The position numbers and the translations under genes are program-made. Positions 8,851 through 18,271 of a stretch of 50,915 nt of DNA are shown here, in pieces. The first letter of the stretch is position 1. Every line of letters begins with the position of its first letter. This DNA is from JAVMKJ01 sp031732875 (GTDB lineage Bacteria; Pseudomonadota; Gammaproteobacteria; Competibacterales; Competibacteraceae), in NCBI GenBank assembly GCA_031732875.1, contig JAVMKL010000016.1, positions 1 to 50,915 on the forward strand, read 5' to 3'. Under the pieces are notes generated by a model. It was given only the letters and a program-made list of their open reading frames with translations, did not search any database and was not told the DNA's origin.

Positions 8851-9911
8851 AAATTCTCGACCGCTACATTTTCCGGACCGTCGCCACCACCACCCTGGTC
8901 GCCCTGCTGGTCCTGCTGCTGCTCGAATTCTTTCTGGGCCTGCTGGTGGAACTGGAAGAGGTCGGCAAGGGAAATTACACCTTCATGGCGGCGATCCGCT
9001 ACCTGCTGCTGATCCAGCCGCAGCGCCTGTACGAGGTGTTTCCCATGGCACTGCTGGTGGGGGGCCTGCTGGGCATGGGCGCGCTGGCCGGCGGCAGCGA
9101 ATTGATCGTCATGCGCGCCGCCGGCCTGTCCCTGACCCGACTGACCGGCTCCGTCCTGGGGGCGGGACTGCTGCTGAGCCTGGCGGTGCTGGCCATCGGC
9201 GAGTTCGCCGCTCCGCCGCTGGAGCAGACGGCCCGCGAACAGCGGGCCGCCGCCACGAGCCGGGACATGGCCATCCGCGGCGGCCGCGGCTTCTGGGCGC
9301 GGGACGGCGACCATTTCGTCCATGTCCGGGCGGTGCTGCCCGGCGTCCGGCTGGTGGATATCCACAGCTTCCAGATCGGCCCCGACGCCCGGCTCGAAAG
9401 CGTCGTTGCGGCGCAGAGCGCGCGCTACGTGAAAGGGCGCTGGCTGCTGGAAGGCGTCAATCGCAGCCTTCTGAACGGCGATGAGGTCCGAACCGAGCAC
9501 CTGCCCAGCCTGGAGTTCGCTTCGGCCATCAGCCCGAAGATCCTGGACGTGCTGGCGGCCAATCCCAGCGAACTGTCGATTCGCGACCTGCTGGTCTACG
9601 TCGACTACCTGGAGCGCAACGGGCTGGACGCCCAGAATTACCGGCTGGCGCTGTGGCGCAAGCTGCTGGCGCCGCTGGCTTATGTGGCGATGCTGGTGGT
9701 CGCGATGCCGTTCGTGTTCGGCCCGCAGCGCTCGGCCGGGGCCGGCCAGCGGCTGCTGGTCGGACTGTTGCTCGGGCTGGCGTTCTTCCTGGTTAACTAC
9801 CTGCTGGGCAACGTGGTGCTGCTGTACGGTTATCCACCGCTGGCGGGGGCGATCCTGCCGTCGCTGCTGTTCCTGGGAGGGGGATTTTACGCGCTGCACC
9901 GGCTGCGCTGA
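8847..9911 (+). CDS. lptG: LPS export ABC permease LptG
   Basis: 354 residues (MKILDRYIFRTVATTTLVALLV). Same six-helix plus periplasmic domain plan as LptF. The first pair of helices flank EEVGKGNYT; the region near GLLGMGALAGGSELIVMRAAG contains the coupling segment that contacts LptB. The ATG overlaps the lptF stop by four bases, so the two half-transporters are made together. Convergent with the RDD gene, with six bases between. Confidence 0.95.
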   Translation: MKILDRYIFRTVATTTLVALLVLLLLEFFLGLLVELEEVGKGNYTFMAAIRYLLLIQPQRLYEVFPMALLVGGLLGMGALAGGSELIVMRAAGLSLTRLTGSVLGAGLLLSLAVLAIGEFAAPPLEQTAREQRAAATSRDMAIRGGRGFWARDGDHFVHVRAVLPGVRLVDIHSFQIGPDARLESVVAAQSARYVKGRWLLEGVNRSLLNGDEVRTEHLPSLEFASAISPKILDVLAANPSELSIRDLLVYVDYLERNGLDAQNYRLALWRKLLAPLAYVAMLVVAMPFVFGPQRSAGAGQRLLVGLLLGLAFFLVNYLLGNVVLLYGYPPLAGAILPSLLFLGGGFYALHRLR

Positions 9912-9917
9912 GCGATT

Positions 9918-10448
9918 TCAGGATTTTCTGGGCAACACCACCAGTTCGGTTTCCGACAGACGGTCGGGCAGGCGCAGAACCAGCAGCAGCAACAGACAGC
10001 CGAACCCGGCTCCCAGGCTGGGACCGAGGCCGGCCTCGAACACCCCGCGCAGGAAGAACACCGGCGCCAGCCACAGGCCGGCGATCAAAAACCGCAACAA
10101 CGCCTGCCACCAGCCGATGCCCCGGCCATCGCGCCGTCGCACGCGCAACCGCCACGCGCGCATCCCCAGGGTCTGGCCGCCGTGGATCCAGAACCCGGCA
10201 TAGAAAAAGAAGCAGATCAGGAATAGATAGGTGCGGAAGAATGGATTGCCCGACAGCGGGTTGCGCGCCTTGAACGCCTCGGCGCCGATGATCCCCACCA
10301 CCAGCCCCAGCACCAGCAGGGTCGCGGCGAACAACACCCCACCCAGCAGCAGGCTGTCGTAACCGATCACCGCCAGCCGGCGCGGCAGGCCGGCCAGCAC
10401 GGTTCCGGGATCCTGGGGTGATGCTTCAGCGCCGCTCGAGTCGCTCAT
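9918..10448 (-). CDS. RDD family membrane protein
   Basis: 176 residues from the ATG at 10448; a GTG at 10469, just after the tolC stop, would add seven. RDD domain: LPRRLAVIGYDSLLL in the first helix (R and D residues that name the family), GFWIHGGQTLGMRAWRLRV in the middle, and further hydrophobic segments. Inner-membrane protein; the family has no general assigned role, although some members are linked to transport. It closes the pcm-like/tolC/RDD run on this strand. Confidence 0.85.
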   Translation of the reverse strand: MSDSSGAEASPQDPGTVLAGLPRRLAVIGYDSLLLGGVLFAATLLVLGLVVGIIGAEAFKARNPLSGNPFFRTYLFLICFFFYAGFWIHGGQTLGMRAWRLRVRRRDGRGIGWWQALLRFLIAGLWLAPVFFLRGVFEAGLGPSLGAGFGCLLLLLVLRLPDRLSETELVVLPRKS

Positions 10449-10472
10449 GGCCGGAAGCGAACCGACCACCCA

Positions 10473-11933
10473 TCATTTCGACGCGGGCGGCGCGAGGGGC
10501 GCCGCCGGTTCCTTGCCGGGGGGCTTGGCCGCGGCGGACTTGCCGTTCGCCTTGCTCTTGCCGGGGGCGGGCTTGGCCGGTTCCTTGCCGGCGAGCGCGG
10601 TGGAAACCGCGGGCGCGGCGCCCGAAGTGGGCCGGGGCCCGCCCAACCAACCGTTGATCTCCGTCAGGTCCGCCTCCGACAACTGGCCGGCGGCCTGCCG
10701 CAGGGTCAGATAGTTGGAGATGTAGGCATAGCGGGCGGCGGCGTAATTCGCTTCGGCCAGATAGACGTTGCGCTCGGCGTCCAGCACGTCGACGATGGTG
10801 CGAGTACCGACTTCGTAGCCGGCCTGATTGGCCTCCAGCGCGCTGCGGGTGGACACGCGGGTCTGATCCAGCGCCTTGATCTGGCTGATGGCGGTTTCCT
10901 GACCACGATAGGCGTTGCGGACGGTGCGGATGGTATCGCGTTGCAGGTTCTCCAGACTCTGCCGGGCGGCTTCGTAGTCGTACGCCGCCTGACGGGATTG
11001 CGAGGATACCAGGCCGCCGCTGTACAGCGGAATGGCCAGTTCCAGACTGACCTGACTGCTGCTGGTAACGGTAATGCTATTGTCGAGGTTGGCGCGGCTG
11101 GCGTTCAGGTCCAGCGTCGGATAGTGGCCGGCTTTCTGCCGCTGGATGTTCTCTCGCGCCTGATCGACTCCGTAAGCGGCGCTGCGGAGGCTCAGGTTGC
11201 TCTCCAGCGCCATGCTCACCCAGGCTTCGGGATCGCTCGGCTTGGGCAACGACAGCGGCATCCGTTCGCTGAGCAGGTTGAGCTGGGCGTATTCCTGTCC
11301 GGTCAGTTGCCGCAGCGACTCACGGGCGTCGGCCAATTTGTTGAGGTTATCGATTTCCACGGAGACGGCGTTATCGAACCGGGCCTGAGCATCGTAAACG
11401 TCGGTGATGGTCGCCAATCCGACCTCGAAGCGCCGATTGGCCTGTTCGAGCTGGCGGGCGAACGCGTTTTTCGCGGCGGTAGCGTAGGTCAAATTATCCA
11501 GCGCGAACAACACTCCGAAGTAGCCCTGCGATACCCGCAGGATCAGCCCGTTCTGGGCGTTGTGGAAATCCACGTCGGACTGGTTGACCACGGCGTCCGC
11601 CAGCCGCTGCTGGACCTGGCTGGCACGATTGTAGATCGGTTGCTTCAGGCCGATCGCGTAATTGTGGCTGTTGAACGACGATTTGCCCGTCGGCGAACCC
11701 GCAACCCCGAACGAACGACCCTGCTCGGCTACAACCCCAACGTTCGGCAACAACAGGGACCGGGCCTGCGGCTTGGCCTCCTGCGCGGCCTCGCGGCTGG
11801 CGGCGGCGGCCTTGAGCGCCGGATCGCTGTCCAAGGACTGGCGATAGACTTGCAACAGGTCTTCCGCCCCCACCGGCCGGCCGCACAGCGCGGCGACCAT
11901 TCCGGCCAACACCAGACGATGCATTTTGGACAT
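10473..11933 (-). CDS. tolC: TolC-family outer-membrane efflux channel
   Basis: 486 residues with a signal peptide (MSKMHRLVLAGMVAALCGRPVGA, likely cut before EDLLQ). Two OEP repeats follow: LLQVYRQSLDSDPALKAA at the start of repeat one and ENIQRQKAGHYPTLDLNAS opening repeat two, plus QEYAQLNLLSE and the helix ending in YLTLRQAAGQLSEADL. It forms the trimeric channel-tunnel for type I secretion and RND efflux. The last about 60 residues are a Lys/Pro/Ala-rich tail of low complexity. Preceded, nine bases away, by the pcm-like gene, an arrangement frequent in gammaproteobacteria. Confidence 0.93.
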   Translation of the reverse strand: MSKMHRLVLAGMVAALCGRPVGAEDLLQVYRQSLDSDPALKAAAASREAAQEAKPQARSLLLPNVGVVAEQGRSFGVAGSPTGKSSFNSHNYAIGLKQPIYNRASQVQQRLADAVVNQSDVDFHNAQNGLILRVSQGYFGVLFALDNLTYATAAKNAFARQLEQANRRFEVGLATITDVYDAQARFDNAVSVEIDNLNKLADARESLRQLTGQEYAQLNLLSERMPLSLPKPSDPEAWVSMALESNLSLRSAAYGVDQARENIQRQKAGHYPTLDLNASRANLDNSITVTSSSQVSLELAIPLYSGGLVSSQSRQAAYDYEAARQSLENLQRDTIRTVRNAYRGQETAISQIKALDQTRVSTRSALEANQAGYEVGTRTIVDVLDAERNVYLAEANYAAARYAYISNYLTLRQAAGQLSEADLTEINGWLGGPRPTSGAAPAVSTALAGKEPAKPAPGKSKANGKSAAAKPPGKEPAAPLAPPASK

Positions 11934-11942
11934 AAAGCCGGC

Positions 11943-12602
11943 TCAGAACTCAAAGATCCTGGACGGGGCCGCGTTGCGCAACGGCGGCAGTTCGATTTCG
12001 AACAGGCTTTCCCGCACCCATTCCCGCTCGCCGACCCGGGTGATCAGCAGCGCTTCCATCACCGGCGGCTGGCCGACCACCACGAACAGTCGCCCGCCCA
12101 GGCTCAGGCTCTGTCGCCAAATCTCGTCGATCGCGGCTACCGATCCGGTGACGGCGATGGCGTGGTAGCGGCGCTCGCCCCAGCCGCGGCTGGCGTCGCC
12201 GACATGCAGCACGACGTTGTGCAAACCTCGATCCTTGAGCCTCTGGCGGGCGACCTCGACGAACTCGGGCACGATGTCCACGCTGACCACGCTGGCGGCC
12301 AGCCGCGCCAGGCAGGCGGTCAGATAACCGGCGCCCGTGCCGACTTCCAGCACGTGGTCGGTCGGCCGCACCGCCAGCGCCTGCAGGATCCGGCCCTCGA
12401 CGTTGGGCTTCAGCATGACCTCGCCGTGGCCGAGCGGGATGGCGATGTCGGAAAAGGCCAGGTTGCGGTAGCGCTCCGGAACGAAGTCTTCGCGCGGCAC
12501 GCTGGCGATCGTATCCAGCACCCGTTGGTCCAGCACATCCCAGGGCCGGATCTGCTGTTCGATCATGTTGAAGCGCGCCTGCTCGAAATTGAATGCGGTC
12601 AT
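11943..12602 (-). CDS. Protein-L-isoaspartate O-methyltransferase family protein
   Basis: 219 residues. SAM-dependent methyltransferase: PREDFVPERYRNLAFSD near the N-terminus (family motif), then HVLEVGTGAGYLTACLARL (glycine-rich motif I) and ASVVSVDIVPEFVEVARQ. This tolC-linked version starts FNFEQARFNMIEQQIRPW, as in the group usually annotated as a Pcm-like protein upstream of tolC; that it really repairs isoaspartyl residues is not shown. It probably shares a transcript with tolC and the RDD gene. Confidence 0.88.
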   Translation of the reverse strand: MTAFNFEQARFNMIEQQIRPWDVLDQRVLDTIASVPREDFVPERYRNLAFSDIAIPLGHGEVMLKPNVEGRILQALAVRPTDHVLEVGTGAGYLTACLARLAASVVSVDIVPEFVEVARQRLKDRGLHNVVLHVGDASRGWGERRYHAIAVTGSVAAIDEIWRQSLSLGGRLFVVVGQPPVMEALLITRVGEREWVRESLFEIELPPLRNAAPSRIFEF

Positions 12603-12717
12603 GTTCGGGGTCCTGTCAACGCCTGGTGGTTTTCGGGGATCCTGGCGGGGGCGCCACCCCCGGTCCGGATTCAGGGTTCGTTCATTCTAGCACAAGGTCT
12701 TTTACCGCGGCGCGAGC
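12603..12717 (-). promoter_or_regulatory. trkA/pcm-like intergenic region with GC-rich hairpin
   Basis: On the minus strand a perfect stem CGGGGG-TGGCG-CCCCCG lies at about 12645-12661, downstream of trkA and upstream of the pcm-like gene. No T-run follows, so intrinsic termination is not convincing; it may be an attenuating or factor-dependent site. The tolC operon promoter should also be here. Confidence 0.3.
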
Positions 12718-14097
12718 CTACAGGAAGGTCGCCCCCACCGCGAACAGCCGTTCGACCTCGGGTACCCGCTTCTTGTCGACCAGGAACAGGATGACGTGGT
12801 CGTCGGCCTCGATCACGGTATCGTGGTGGCAGATGATCACTCCATCGCCGCGGGCGATGGCGCCGATGGTGGTGCCGGGCGGGAGGCGGATTTCCTCGAC
12901 GCGCCGGCCCACGACCTTCGAGGTTTTGTAGTCGCCGTGGGCGACCGCTTCGATGGCCTCGGCGGCGCCGCGACGCAGGGAGTGGACCTTGGCCACGTCG
13001 CCGCGGCGGACGTGGGTCAGCAAACTGCCGATGGTGGCCTGCTGCGGCGAAATGGCAACATCGATGATGCCCGAGGATTCCACCAGATCGACGTAGCACA
13101 CCAGATTGATCAGGGCCATCACTTTGCGGGCGCCCATGCGCTTGGCCAGCATCGCCGACAGGATGTTGGCTTCGTCATCGTTGGTGACGGCGCAGTACAC
13201 ATCCACGTTTTCGATGTTTTCCTGGCGCAGCAGGTTCTCGTCGGCGGCATCGCCCTGCAACACGATGGCCCGGCTCAACTTTTCGGACAGCCGCCGGGCG
13301 GTGGCGACATCGCGCTCGATGATCTTGACCTGGAACCGTTCCTCCAGTCCCTGGGCCAGCCGGGCGCCGATGTGACCGCCGCCAGCGACGATCACGCGCT
13401 TGACCATCCGGTCCAGCTTGCGCAATTCACCGACGATGGCCCGAGTGTTCTTGCGGGCGGCGATCAAAAAAACCTCGTCGTCGGACTCGATAACGGTATT
13501 GCCTTCCGGCAGGATCGGGCTGCCCTGGCGGAAGATGGCCGCCACCCGGGTGTCGATGCCGGGCATGCGCTCCGGCAGGGCGCGCAGCGCCTGACCGATC
13601 AGGCTGCTGCCCTCGTAGGCCCTGACGCCCACCAACCGCACCTGGCCTTCGGCGAAATCCAGCACCTGCAGCGCGCCGGGATGTTCGATGATGTGGCGGA
13701 TGTAGTCGGTCACCAGTTGCTCGGGGCTGATCAGCACGTCGATCGGCAAGGCATCATCCTTGAACAACTGGTTCTGATAGGCGATGTAACTGCTGGCCCG
13801 GACTCGGGCGATCTTCGTCGGCGTGTTGAACAGAGTGTGCGAGATCTGGCAGGCGACCATGTTGACCTCGTCGCTGTCGGTCAGCGCGATCAACATGTCG
13901 GCGTCGGCGATGCCGGCCTGCTCCAGGACGTTGGGATAGGAGGCGGGGCCGCAGACGGTGCGGAGATCCAGCCGGTCCTGCAGCGCCTGCAAGCGTTCGG
14001 CGTTGACATCGACCACGGTCACGTCGTTGGCTTCGCTGGCCAGAATGTGCGCCACCGAACCGCCCACCTGCCCGGCGCCGAGAATCACGATCTTCAT
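12718..14097 (-). CDS. trkA: Trk potassium transport peripheral protein TrkA
   Basis: 459 residues: two RCK units, each an NAD-binding Rossmann domain (MKIVILGAGQVGGSVA; RVIVAGGGHIGARLAQ) followed by a TrkA-C domain. TrkA is the cytoplasmic gating subunit of the TrkH/TrkG potassium channel; no trkH is in this window. It lies 9 bases after ntrX and is probably cotranscribed with ntrYX. Confidence 0.96.
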   Translation of the reverse strand: MKIVILGAGQVGGSVAHILASEANDVTVVDVNAERLQALQDRLDLRTVCGPASYPNVLEQAGIADADMLIALTDSDEVNMVACQISHTLFNTPTKIARVRASSYIAYQNQLFKDDALPIDVLISPEQLVTDYIRHIIEHPGALQVLDFAEGQVRLVGVRAYEGSSLIGQALRALPERMPGIDTRVAAIFRQGSPILPEGNTVIESDDEVFLIAARKNTRAIVGELRKLDRMVKRVIVAGGGHIGARLAQGLEERFQVKIIERDVATARRLSEKLSRAIVLQGDAADENLLRQENIENVDVYCAVTNDDEANILSAMLAKRMGARKVMALINLVCYVDLVESSGIIDVAISPQQATIGSLLTHVRRGDVAKVHSLRRGAAEAIEAVAHGDYKTSKVVGRRVEEIRLPPGTTIGAIARGDGVIICHHDTVIEADDHVILFLVDKKRVPEVERLFAVGATFL

Positions 14098-14106
14098 CGC
14101 TTCGCC

Positions 14107-15477
14107 TCACTCGTCCAGCGCTTTCTTGGGATCGATGCCCAGCGCGCGCAGCTTGCGGTAGAGGTTGGTGCGCTCCATCCCGACCCGCTCGGCCAGCCGC
14201 GCCACGTTGCCCTCGCACTCGCGGAACTGCTGCATCAGATAGGCCCGCTCGAACTGCTCGCGCGCCTCGCGCAGCGGCAGATTCAGGGGAATGCTGCCGA
14301 CGTCCTGGGATTTGGCGGCGGTGGTACCGCGCACCGCGGCATCCACTTCTTCCAGCGCGATCTCCTCCTCGCCACCCAGGATCAGCAGGCGCTGCACCAG
14401 ATTCTTGAGTTCGCGGATGTTGCCGGGCCAGTTGTAGTTGCGCAGCCGGTTCTGGGCGGCCAAGGTAAAATGGCGGTAGGTCAGGCCTTCCTGGTCGACG
14501 AAATAGTTGATGTAATAATTGAGCAACTCCGGCACGTCCTCGACGTGGTCGCGCAGCGGCGGCAGCTTGATCGGAACCACGTTGAGCTGATAGTACAGAT
14601 CCTCGCGGAACCGGCCGGTCGCCACTTCCTGCTCCAGATCGCGGTGGGTGGCGGTGGCCACCCGCACGTTCACCCGCACCAACTCCTTGCCGCCGATGCG
14701 CAGAAAGGAACCGCTTTCCAGGGTACTGGCCAGCTTGGCCTGGGCTTCGAGATCCATATCGGCCAACTCATCGAGGAACAGGGTACCACCGCTGGCCTGC
14801 TCCAGCCGGCCGTAGTGAATCCGCTCGCCCTGCTCGGAACCGAACAGCTCCAGGCTGGCGTTTTCGCGGGCGATGGAACCGACCCCCACATCCACGAACG
14901 GACCGTTGCGGCGCGGGCTGTGCGCGTGCAGAAAACGGGCGTAGACCTCCTTGCCGGTGCCGGGCTCGCCGAAGATCAGCACGGGCGCGTCGTGCTGGGC
15001 CACCCGCAGCACTTGGGCCCGCAACCGCTGAACCACCTCGCTGCGGCCGACCGGTTCCGATACGACTCGCTGCTGGCGGCGCAGGTTCTGATTTTCCCGC
15101 GCCAGCCGGTCGGCCTCCAGGGCCCGTTCCACGGTGAGCAGCAACTTGGCCATGGACAGCGGCTTCTCGATGAAATCGTAGGCGCCCAGCCGGGTCGCTT
15201 CCACCGCGGTCTCGACGGTGCCGTGCCCGGACATCATGATCACCGGACAGGGCAGATGATCGCCCTCGCTCCATTCCTTGAGCAGGGTGATGCCATCGGT
15301 ATCCGGCATCCAGATATCGAGTAAAATCAAGTCCGGCCGCTGGGCGCGGCGGGCTTCGCGAGCGGTGGCGGCATTCTCGGCGATCGAGACGGCATAGCCT
15401 TCGTCTTCCAGAATTTCCTTCACCAGGTCGCGAATGTCCGGTTCGTCATCGACGACCAGAATATAGGGCGCGCTCAT
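14107..15477 (-). CDS. ntrX: NtrX-type response regulator (lacks GAFTGA)
   Basis: 456 residues: receiver with D54 (LLDIWMPD) and K105; AAA+ domain with Walker A GEPGTGKE (170-177) and Walker B TLFLDELAD; Fis-like helix-turn-helix at the end (GNVARLAERVGMERTNLYRKL). The loop that normally carries GAFTGA for sigma-54 contact reads ELFGSEQGERIHYGRLEQA, so the motif is absent (compare ntrC in this window, residues 214-219). It may therefore act without sigma-54. The start overlaps the ntrY stop by four bases, so it is the partner of NtrY. Confidence 0.93.
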   Translation of the reverse strand: MSAPYILVVDDEPDIRDLVKEILEDEGYAVSIAENAATAREARRAQRPDLILLDIWMPDTDGITLLKEWSEGDHLPCPVIMMSGHGTVETAVEATRLGAYDFIEKPLSMAKLLLTVERALEADRLARENQNLRRQQRVVSEPVGRSEVVQRLRAQVLRVAQHDAPVLIFGEPGTGKEVYARFLHAHSPRRNGPFVDVGVGSIARENASLELFGSEQGERIHYGRLEQASGGTLFLDELADMDLEAQAKLASTLESGSFLRIGGKELVRVNVRVATATHRDLEQEVATGRFREDLYYQLNVVPIKLPPLRDHVEDVPELLNYYINYFVDQEGLTYRHFTLAAQNRLRNYNWPGNIRELKNLVQRLLILGGEEEIALEEVDAAVRGTTAAKSQDVGSIPLNLPLREAREQFERAYLMQQFRECEGNVARLAERVGMERTNLYRKLRALGIDPKKALDE

Positions 15478-17717
15478 CCAGCCTCCTTAGCGGTATTCAA
15501 TGGCGCGGCGGAAACGGCGGGCGGGACTGGCGGTTCGACGCCATCGTTCAAGAGCGGCAACCGGATCACGACCCGGGCGCCGCCCTCCGCCGGTGCTTCC
15601 AACTGGATCCAGCCGCCATGCTCTTCGACGATTTTCTTGACGATCGCCAATCCTAGCCCGGTTCCCTTGGGTTTGGTAGTCACATAGGGTTCGAAGGCGC
15701 TGATCAGAATGCTGTCCGGGAAACCCGGTCCGTCGTCGCGCACGCTCAGTTCGACGCAGTCGGCTCCGGTCACGTGCTGGCGCTGGGTGCCGATCCACAA
15801 GGTCGAGCCGTGGCCGTCGCGGATCGCCTCGATGGCGTTCTTGACCAGGTTGTGCAGCAGTTGTCGCAGCCGGCCCTTGTCGGCGTTGATCCGCAGCGGT
15901 TCCAGGGTCAGTTCCAGCTTGATTTCCACCCCCGCCGGATAGTCGCGGTAGAGATAGAGTACTTCAGTCGCGAACTCGTTCAGTTCCAGCGGGGCCAGTT
16001 GCAGGCGCGGCGGGCGGGCATATTCGTTGAAGGCGTCCACCATCTCCTTCATCGCCTGCACCTGCTGGATGATGGTGTGGGTGCCCCGCTCCAATACCCT
16101 GGCCTGCTCGTCGTCGAACTGTTTCAGATACTTGTGGCGGATGCGTTCGGCCGCGAGCTGGATCGGGGTCAGGGGATTCTTGATCTCGTGCGCCAGCCGG
16201 CGCGCCACCTCGGCCCAGGCCGCATTGCGCTCGGCCTGCACCAGGTTGGTGATATCGTCGAACACGATGACGTGGCCGCCCCGGAGACCGACCGCGTCCG
16301 GCAGCGAACTGCCGCGGCACATCAGCATGCGCCGGCCGGCGCTGCTGAACCAGGAGATCTCCTGTCGCCAGTCGCCGGTCTGATTCAACTGGGGACCGAT
16401 CGCCTCGATCAGATCGCGCAAGGCTGGTTGCGCGGCGGCGATCCGCGGGCCATCGACACCGATGAAGGCTCGCAAATCCACCCCGAGAATCTGACTGGCG
16501 GCGGCGTTGCCGGTTTGCAGGCGACCGGCATGGTCGATGGTCAGCACTCCCGAGGACAGGCGCGCCAGCACCGTTTCCAGGTAGGCGCGCTGGCTCTCGA
16601 TCAGTTCCTGGCTGCGCTGCGCGGCATCGCGGGCCTGGGCCAGGTTGCGGGTCATCTGATTGAAGGATTCCACCAGGAATCCCAGCTCGTCGCTGCCGGC
16701 GCGAGCCAACTGCTTGTCGAACTGGCCGGCGGCGACCGCCTGGGTACCTTCGGCCAGTTCCCGCAATGGCTGCACCAGTCGGCGCGCGGTGTAGAACGCC
16801 GCCCAGAACGCCGCCAATACCGCCAGCAGCAGAGCCAGCGACAAGGTGAGGGTGAAGCTGGCCTTGAGCGGCGCCCGCAGAAAGATCAGTTCCTTGTAGC
16901 TGTCGAAGGCCCCCTGCACCGCGTCGGCCAGCAGGCTCAGGCGGTCGGTCACCGGAAACAGCGCCTGCAGCAGCCGCTCCTCGTGGTCGGACGCCACCAC
17001 CGGCACCACCACCCGGATGTGAAAGCCGGCGTCGCGGATCGGTTCCAGGCCGATGTAATTGCTGCCTTGCCGCACTTGCAGCACCACCGTGTCCGGCGGC
17101 GGGTCCGGCAGAATCGACGACGGGTCGGTGGTGGCGGTGGCGATGATGCGGCCGCCCCGGCCGAACAGGGTCAGTTCGAAAGCCTCGTCGATATCGAGCA
17201 GTTCGTCCAGGCGCCGGCCGGTTTGCTCTTCGTCGCTCTCGGCGATGGCCTCGGCGATTTTCAGGGTCTGCTTGAGCACCTCGCGCATCCGCAGATCCAG
17301 GGCGGTTCGACTGAGTTCCAGGGCATCCTCGAGGCCGCGGTCCACCTGGACGTTGAACCAGCTGTCGATGCCCCGCTGCAGAAAGTGCAGCGAAAAACCG
17401 TACACCAGCGCCACCGGCACGATGGCCAGCACCGCGAAAATCCCCGCCAACCGCAAGGTCAGCCGGGTACCGGGCACCCGGCGGCGGTACAGACGCATCA
17501 ACCCGACCAGGTTGTAGAGAATGAGGGCGACCAGTGCCCCCAATCCGATGGCACAGAGCAGCAGCAGCCAGAAATACATCTGCCCGAATTTGGCCGAGTT
17601 GGTGGTGGCGCGGCCCATCAGCACCAGGATGACCAGCAACAATCCGAGCAGCAGCAACGCGGGCGCCAACCCCTGGCCGCTCGCGAGCCGGCGGATCAGA
17701 GCGACCACGAGTACCAC
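15474..17717 (-). CDS. ntrY: NtrY-type membrane sensor histidine kinase
   Basis: 747 residues from GTG 17717. Membrane helices near 18-34, 48-70, 90-108 and 286-309 frame a periplasmic sensor region (about 110-285). HAMP follows (about 308-362), then PAS (about 370-490) and the kinase core: H510 in RRLAHEIKNPLTPIQ, N-box LLHNLVKNAIEAI, G-boxes DDGPGF and GTGLGLAIVKK. NtrY phosphorylates NtrX; in other bacteria the pair is tied to nitrogen, redox or envelope control. The gene overlaps the DUF4390 gene by 22 bases and ntrX by four. Confidence 0.93.
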   Translation of the reverse strand: MVLVVALIRRLASGQGLAPALLLLGLLLVILVLMGRATTNSAKFGQMYFWLLLLCAIGLGALVALILYNLVGLMRLYRRRVPGTRLTLRLAGIFAVLAIVPVALVYGFSLHFLQRGIDSWFNVQVDRGLEDALELSRTALDLRMREVLKQTLKIAEAIAESDEEQTGRRLDELLDIDEAFELTLFGRGGRIIATATTDPSSILPDPPPDTVVLQVRQGSNYIGLEPIRDAGFHIRVVVPVVASDHEERLLQALFPVTDRLSLLADAVQGAFDSYKELIFLRAPLKASFTLTLSLALLLAVLAAFWAAFYTARRLVQPLRELAEGTQAVAAGQFDKQLARAGSDELGFLVESFNQMTRNLAQARDAAQRSQELIESQRAYLETVLARLSSGVLTIDHAGRLQTGNAAASQILGVDLRAFIGVDGPRIAAAQPALRDLIEAIGPQLNQTGDWRQEISWFSSAGRRMLMCRGSSLPDAVGLRGGHVIVFDDITNLVQAERNAAWAEVARRLAHEIKNPLTPIQLAAERIRHKYLKQFDDEQARVLERGTHTIIQQVQAMKEMVDAFNEYARPPRLQLAPLELNEFATEVLYLYRDYPAGVEIKLELTLEPLRINADKGRLRQLLHNLVKNAIEAIRDGHGSTLWIGTQRQHVTGADCVELSVRDDGPGFPDSILISAFEPYVTTKPKGTGLGLAIVKKIVEEHGGWIQLEAPAEGGARVVIRLPLLNDGVEPPVPPAVSAAPLNTAKEAG

Positions 17718-18271
17718 TCGCTGGCGAGCCGCCAGTCGTCCGACAGGTAGGCGAGAAGCCGCAGTGGCGCTGGCAGGGCTTCGATATCGAGCCGCGCCCG
17801 CAGGGCGCCTTCATACCGTCCGTCCGGATCGAGCAGGCCATTGTCGAGAAAAGGAAAATCGACGATCTGGCCCATGAACCGCAACGCGCCGCTCCGGGTC
17901 GGGAAACCGCGGCGCTCGCCACTGTTGAGATTGCTCACCAGATATTGCCGGCTGAGGGTGTGATATTCCAGCCGGAAGCGTTGCGTCAGGGCATAAACCG
18001 TCTCGTCCCACAACCAGGGGCGCCGCCGGCGGACCTCCATATCCAGTTCGACGGTCAGCGGCACGCCGTTTTGCAGGGCATCCAACGCCGCGTCGCTGAA
18101 GCGGTATTCGATCCGGGCATTCAGGCGATAGACGCCGCCTTCCAGCCGGGTGGAGGCGTCGACCACGTCGAAGCCGGCCGCCCAGACGCCGGCGGTCCAT
18201 AGCAGCGACCACAGCAGCGCGAGCCAGCCGGCGGCGCGGAAGGGAATTCGCGTCAGTTTGCCGGCCGGCAT
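17696..18271 (-). CDS. DUF4390 domain protein, exported
   Basis: 191 residues from the ATG at 18271. A signal peptide (hydrophobic LALLWSLLWTAGVWA, cut near residue 31) precedes a domain of about 160 residues: VDASTRLEGGVYRLNARIEYRFSD, then PLTVELDMEVRRRRPW and FRLEYHTLSRQYLVSN. This is DUF4390, which in many beta- and gammaproteobacteria sits between rsmB and ntrY, as here. Function unknown; because it is translationally overlapped with ntrY, a role with the sensor is plausible but not shown. Confidence 0.85.
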   Translation of the reverse strand: MPAGKLTRIPFRAAGWLALLWSLLWTAGVWAAGFDVVDASTRLEGGVYRLNARIEYRFSDAALDALQNGVPLTVELDMEVRRRRPWLWDETVYALTQRFRLEYHTLSRQYLVSNLNSGERRGFPTRSGALRFMGQIVDFPFLDNGLLDPDGRYEGALRARLDIEALPAPLRLLAYLSDDWRLASEWYSWSL

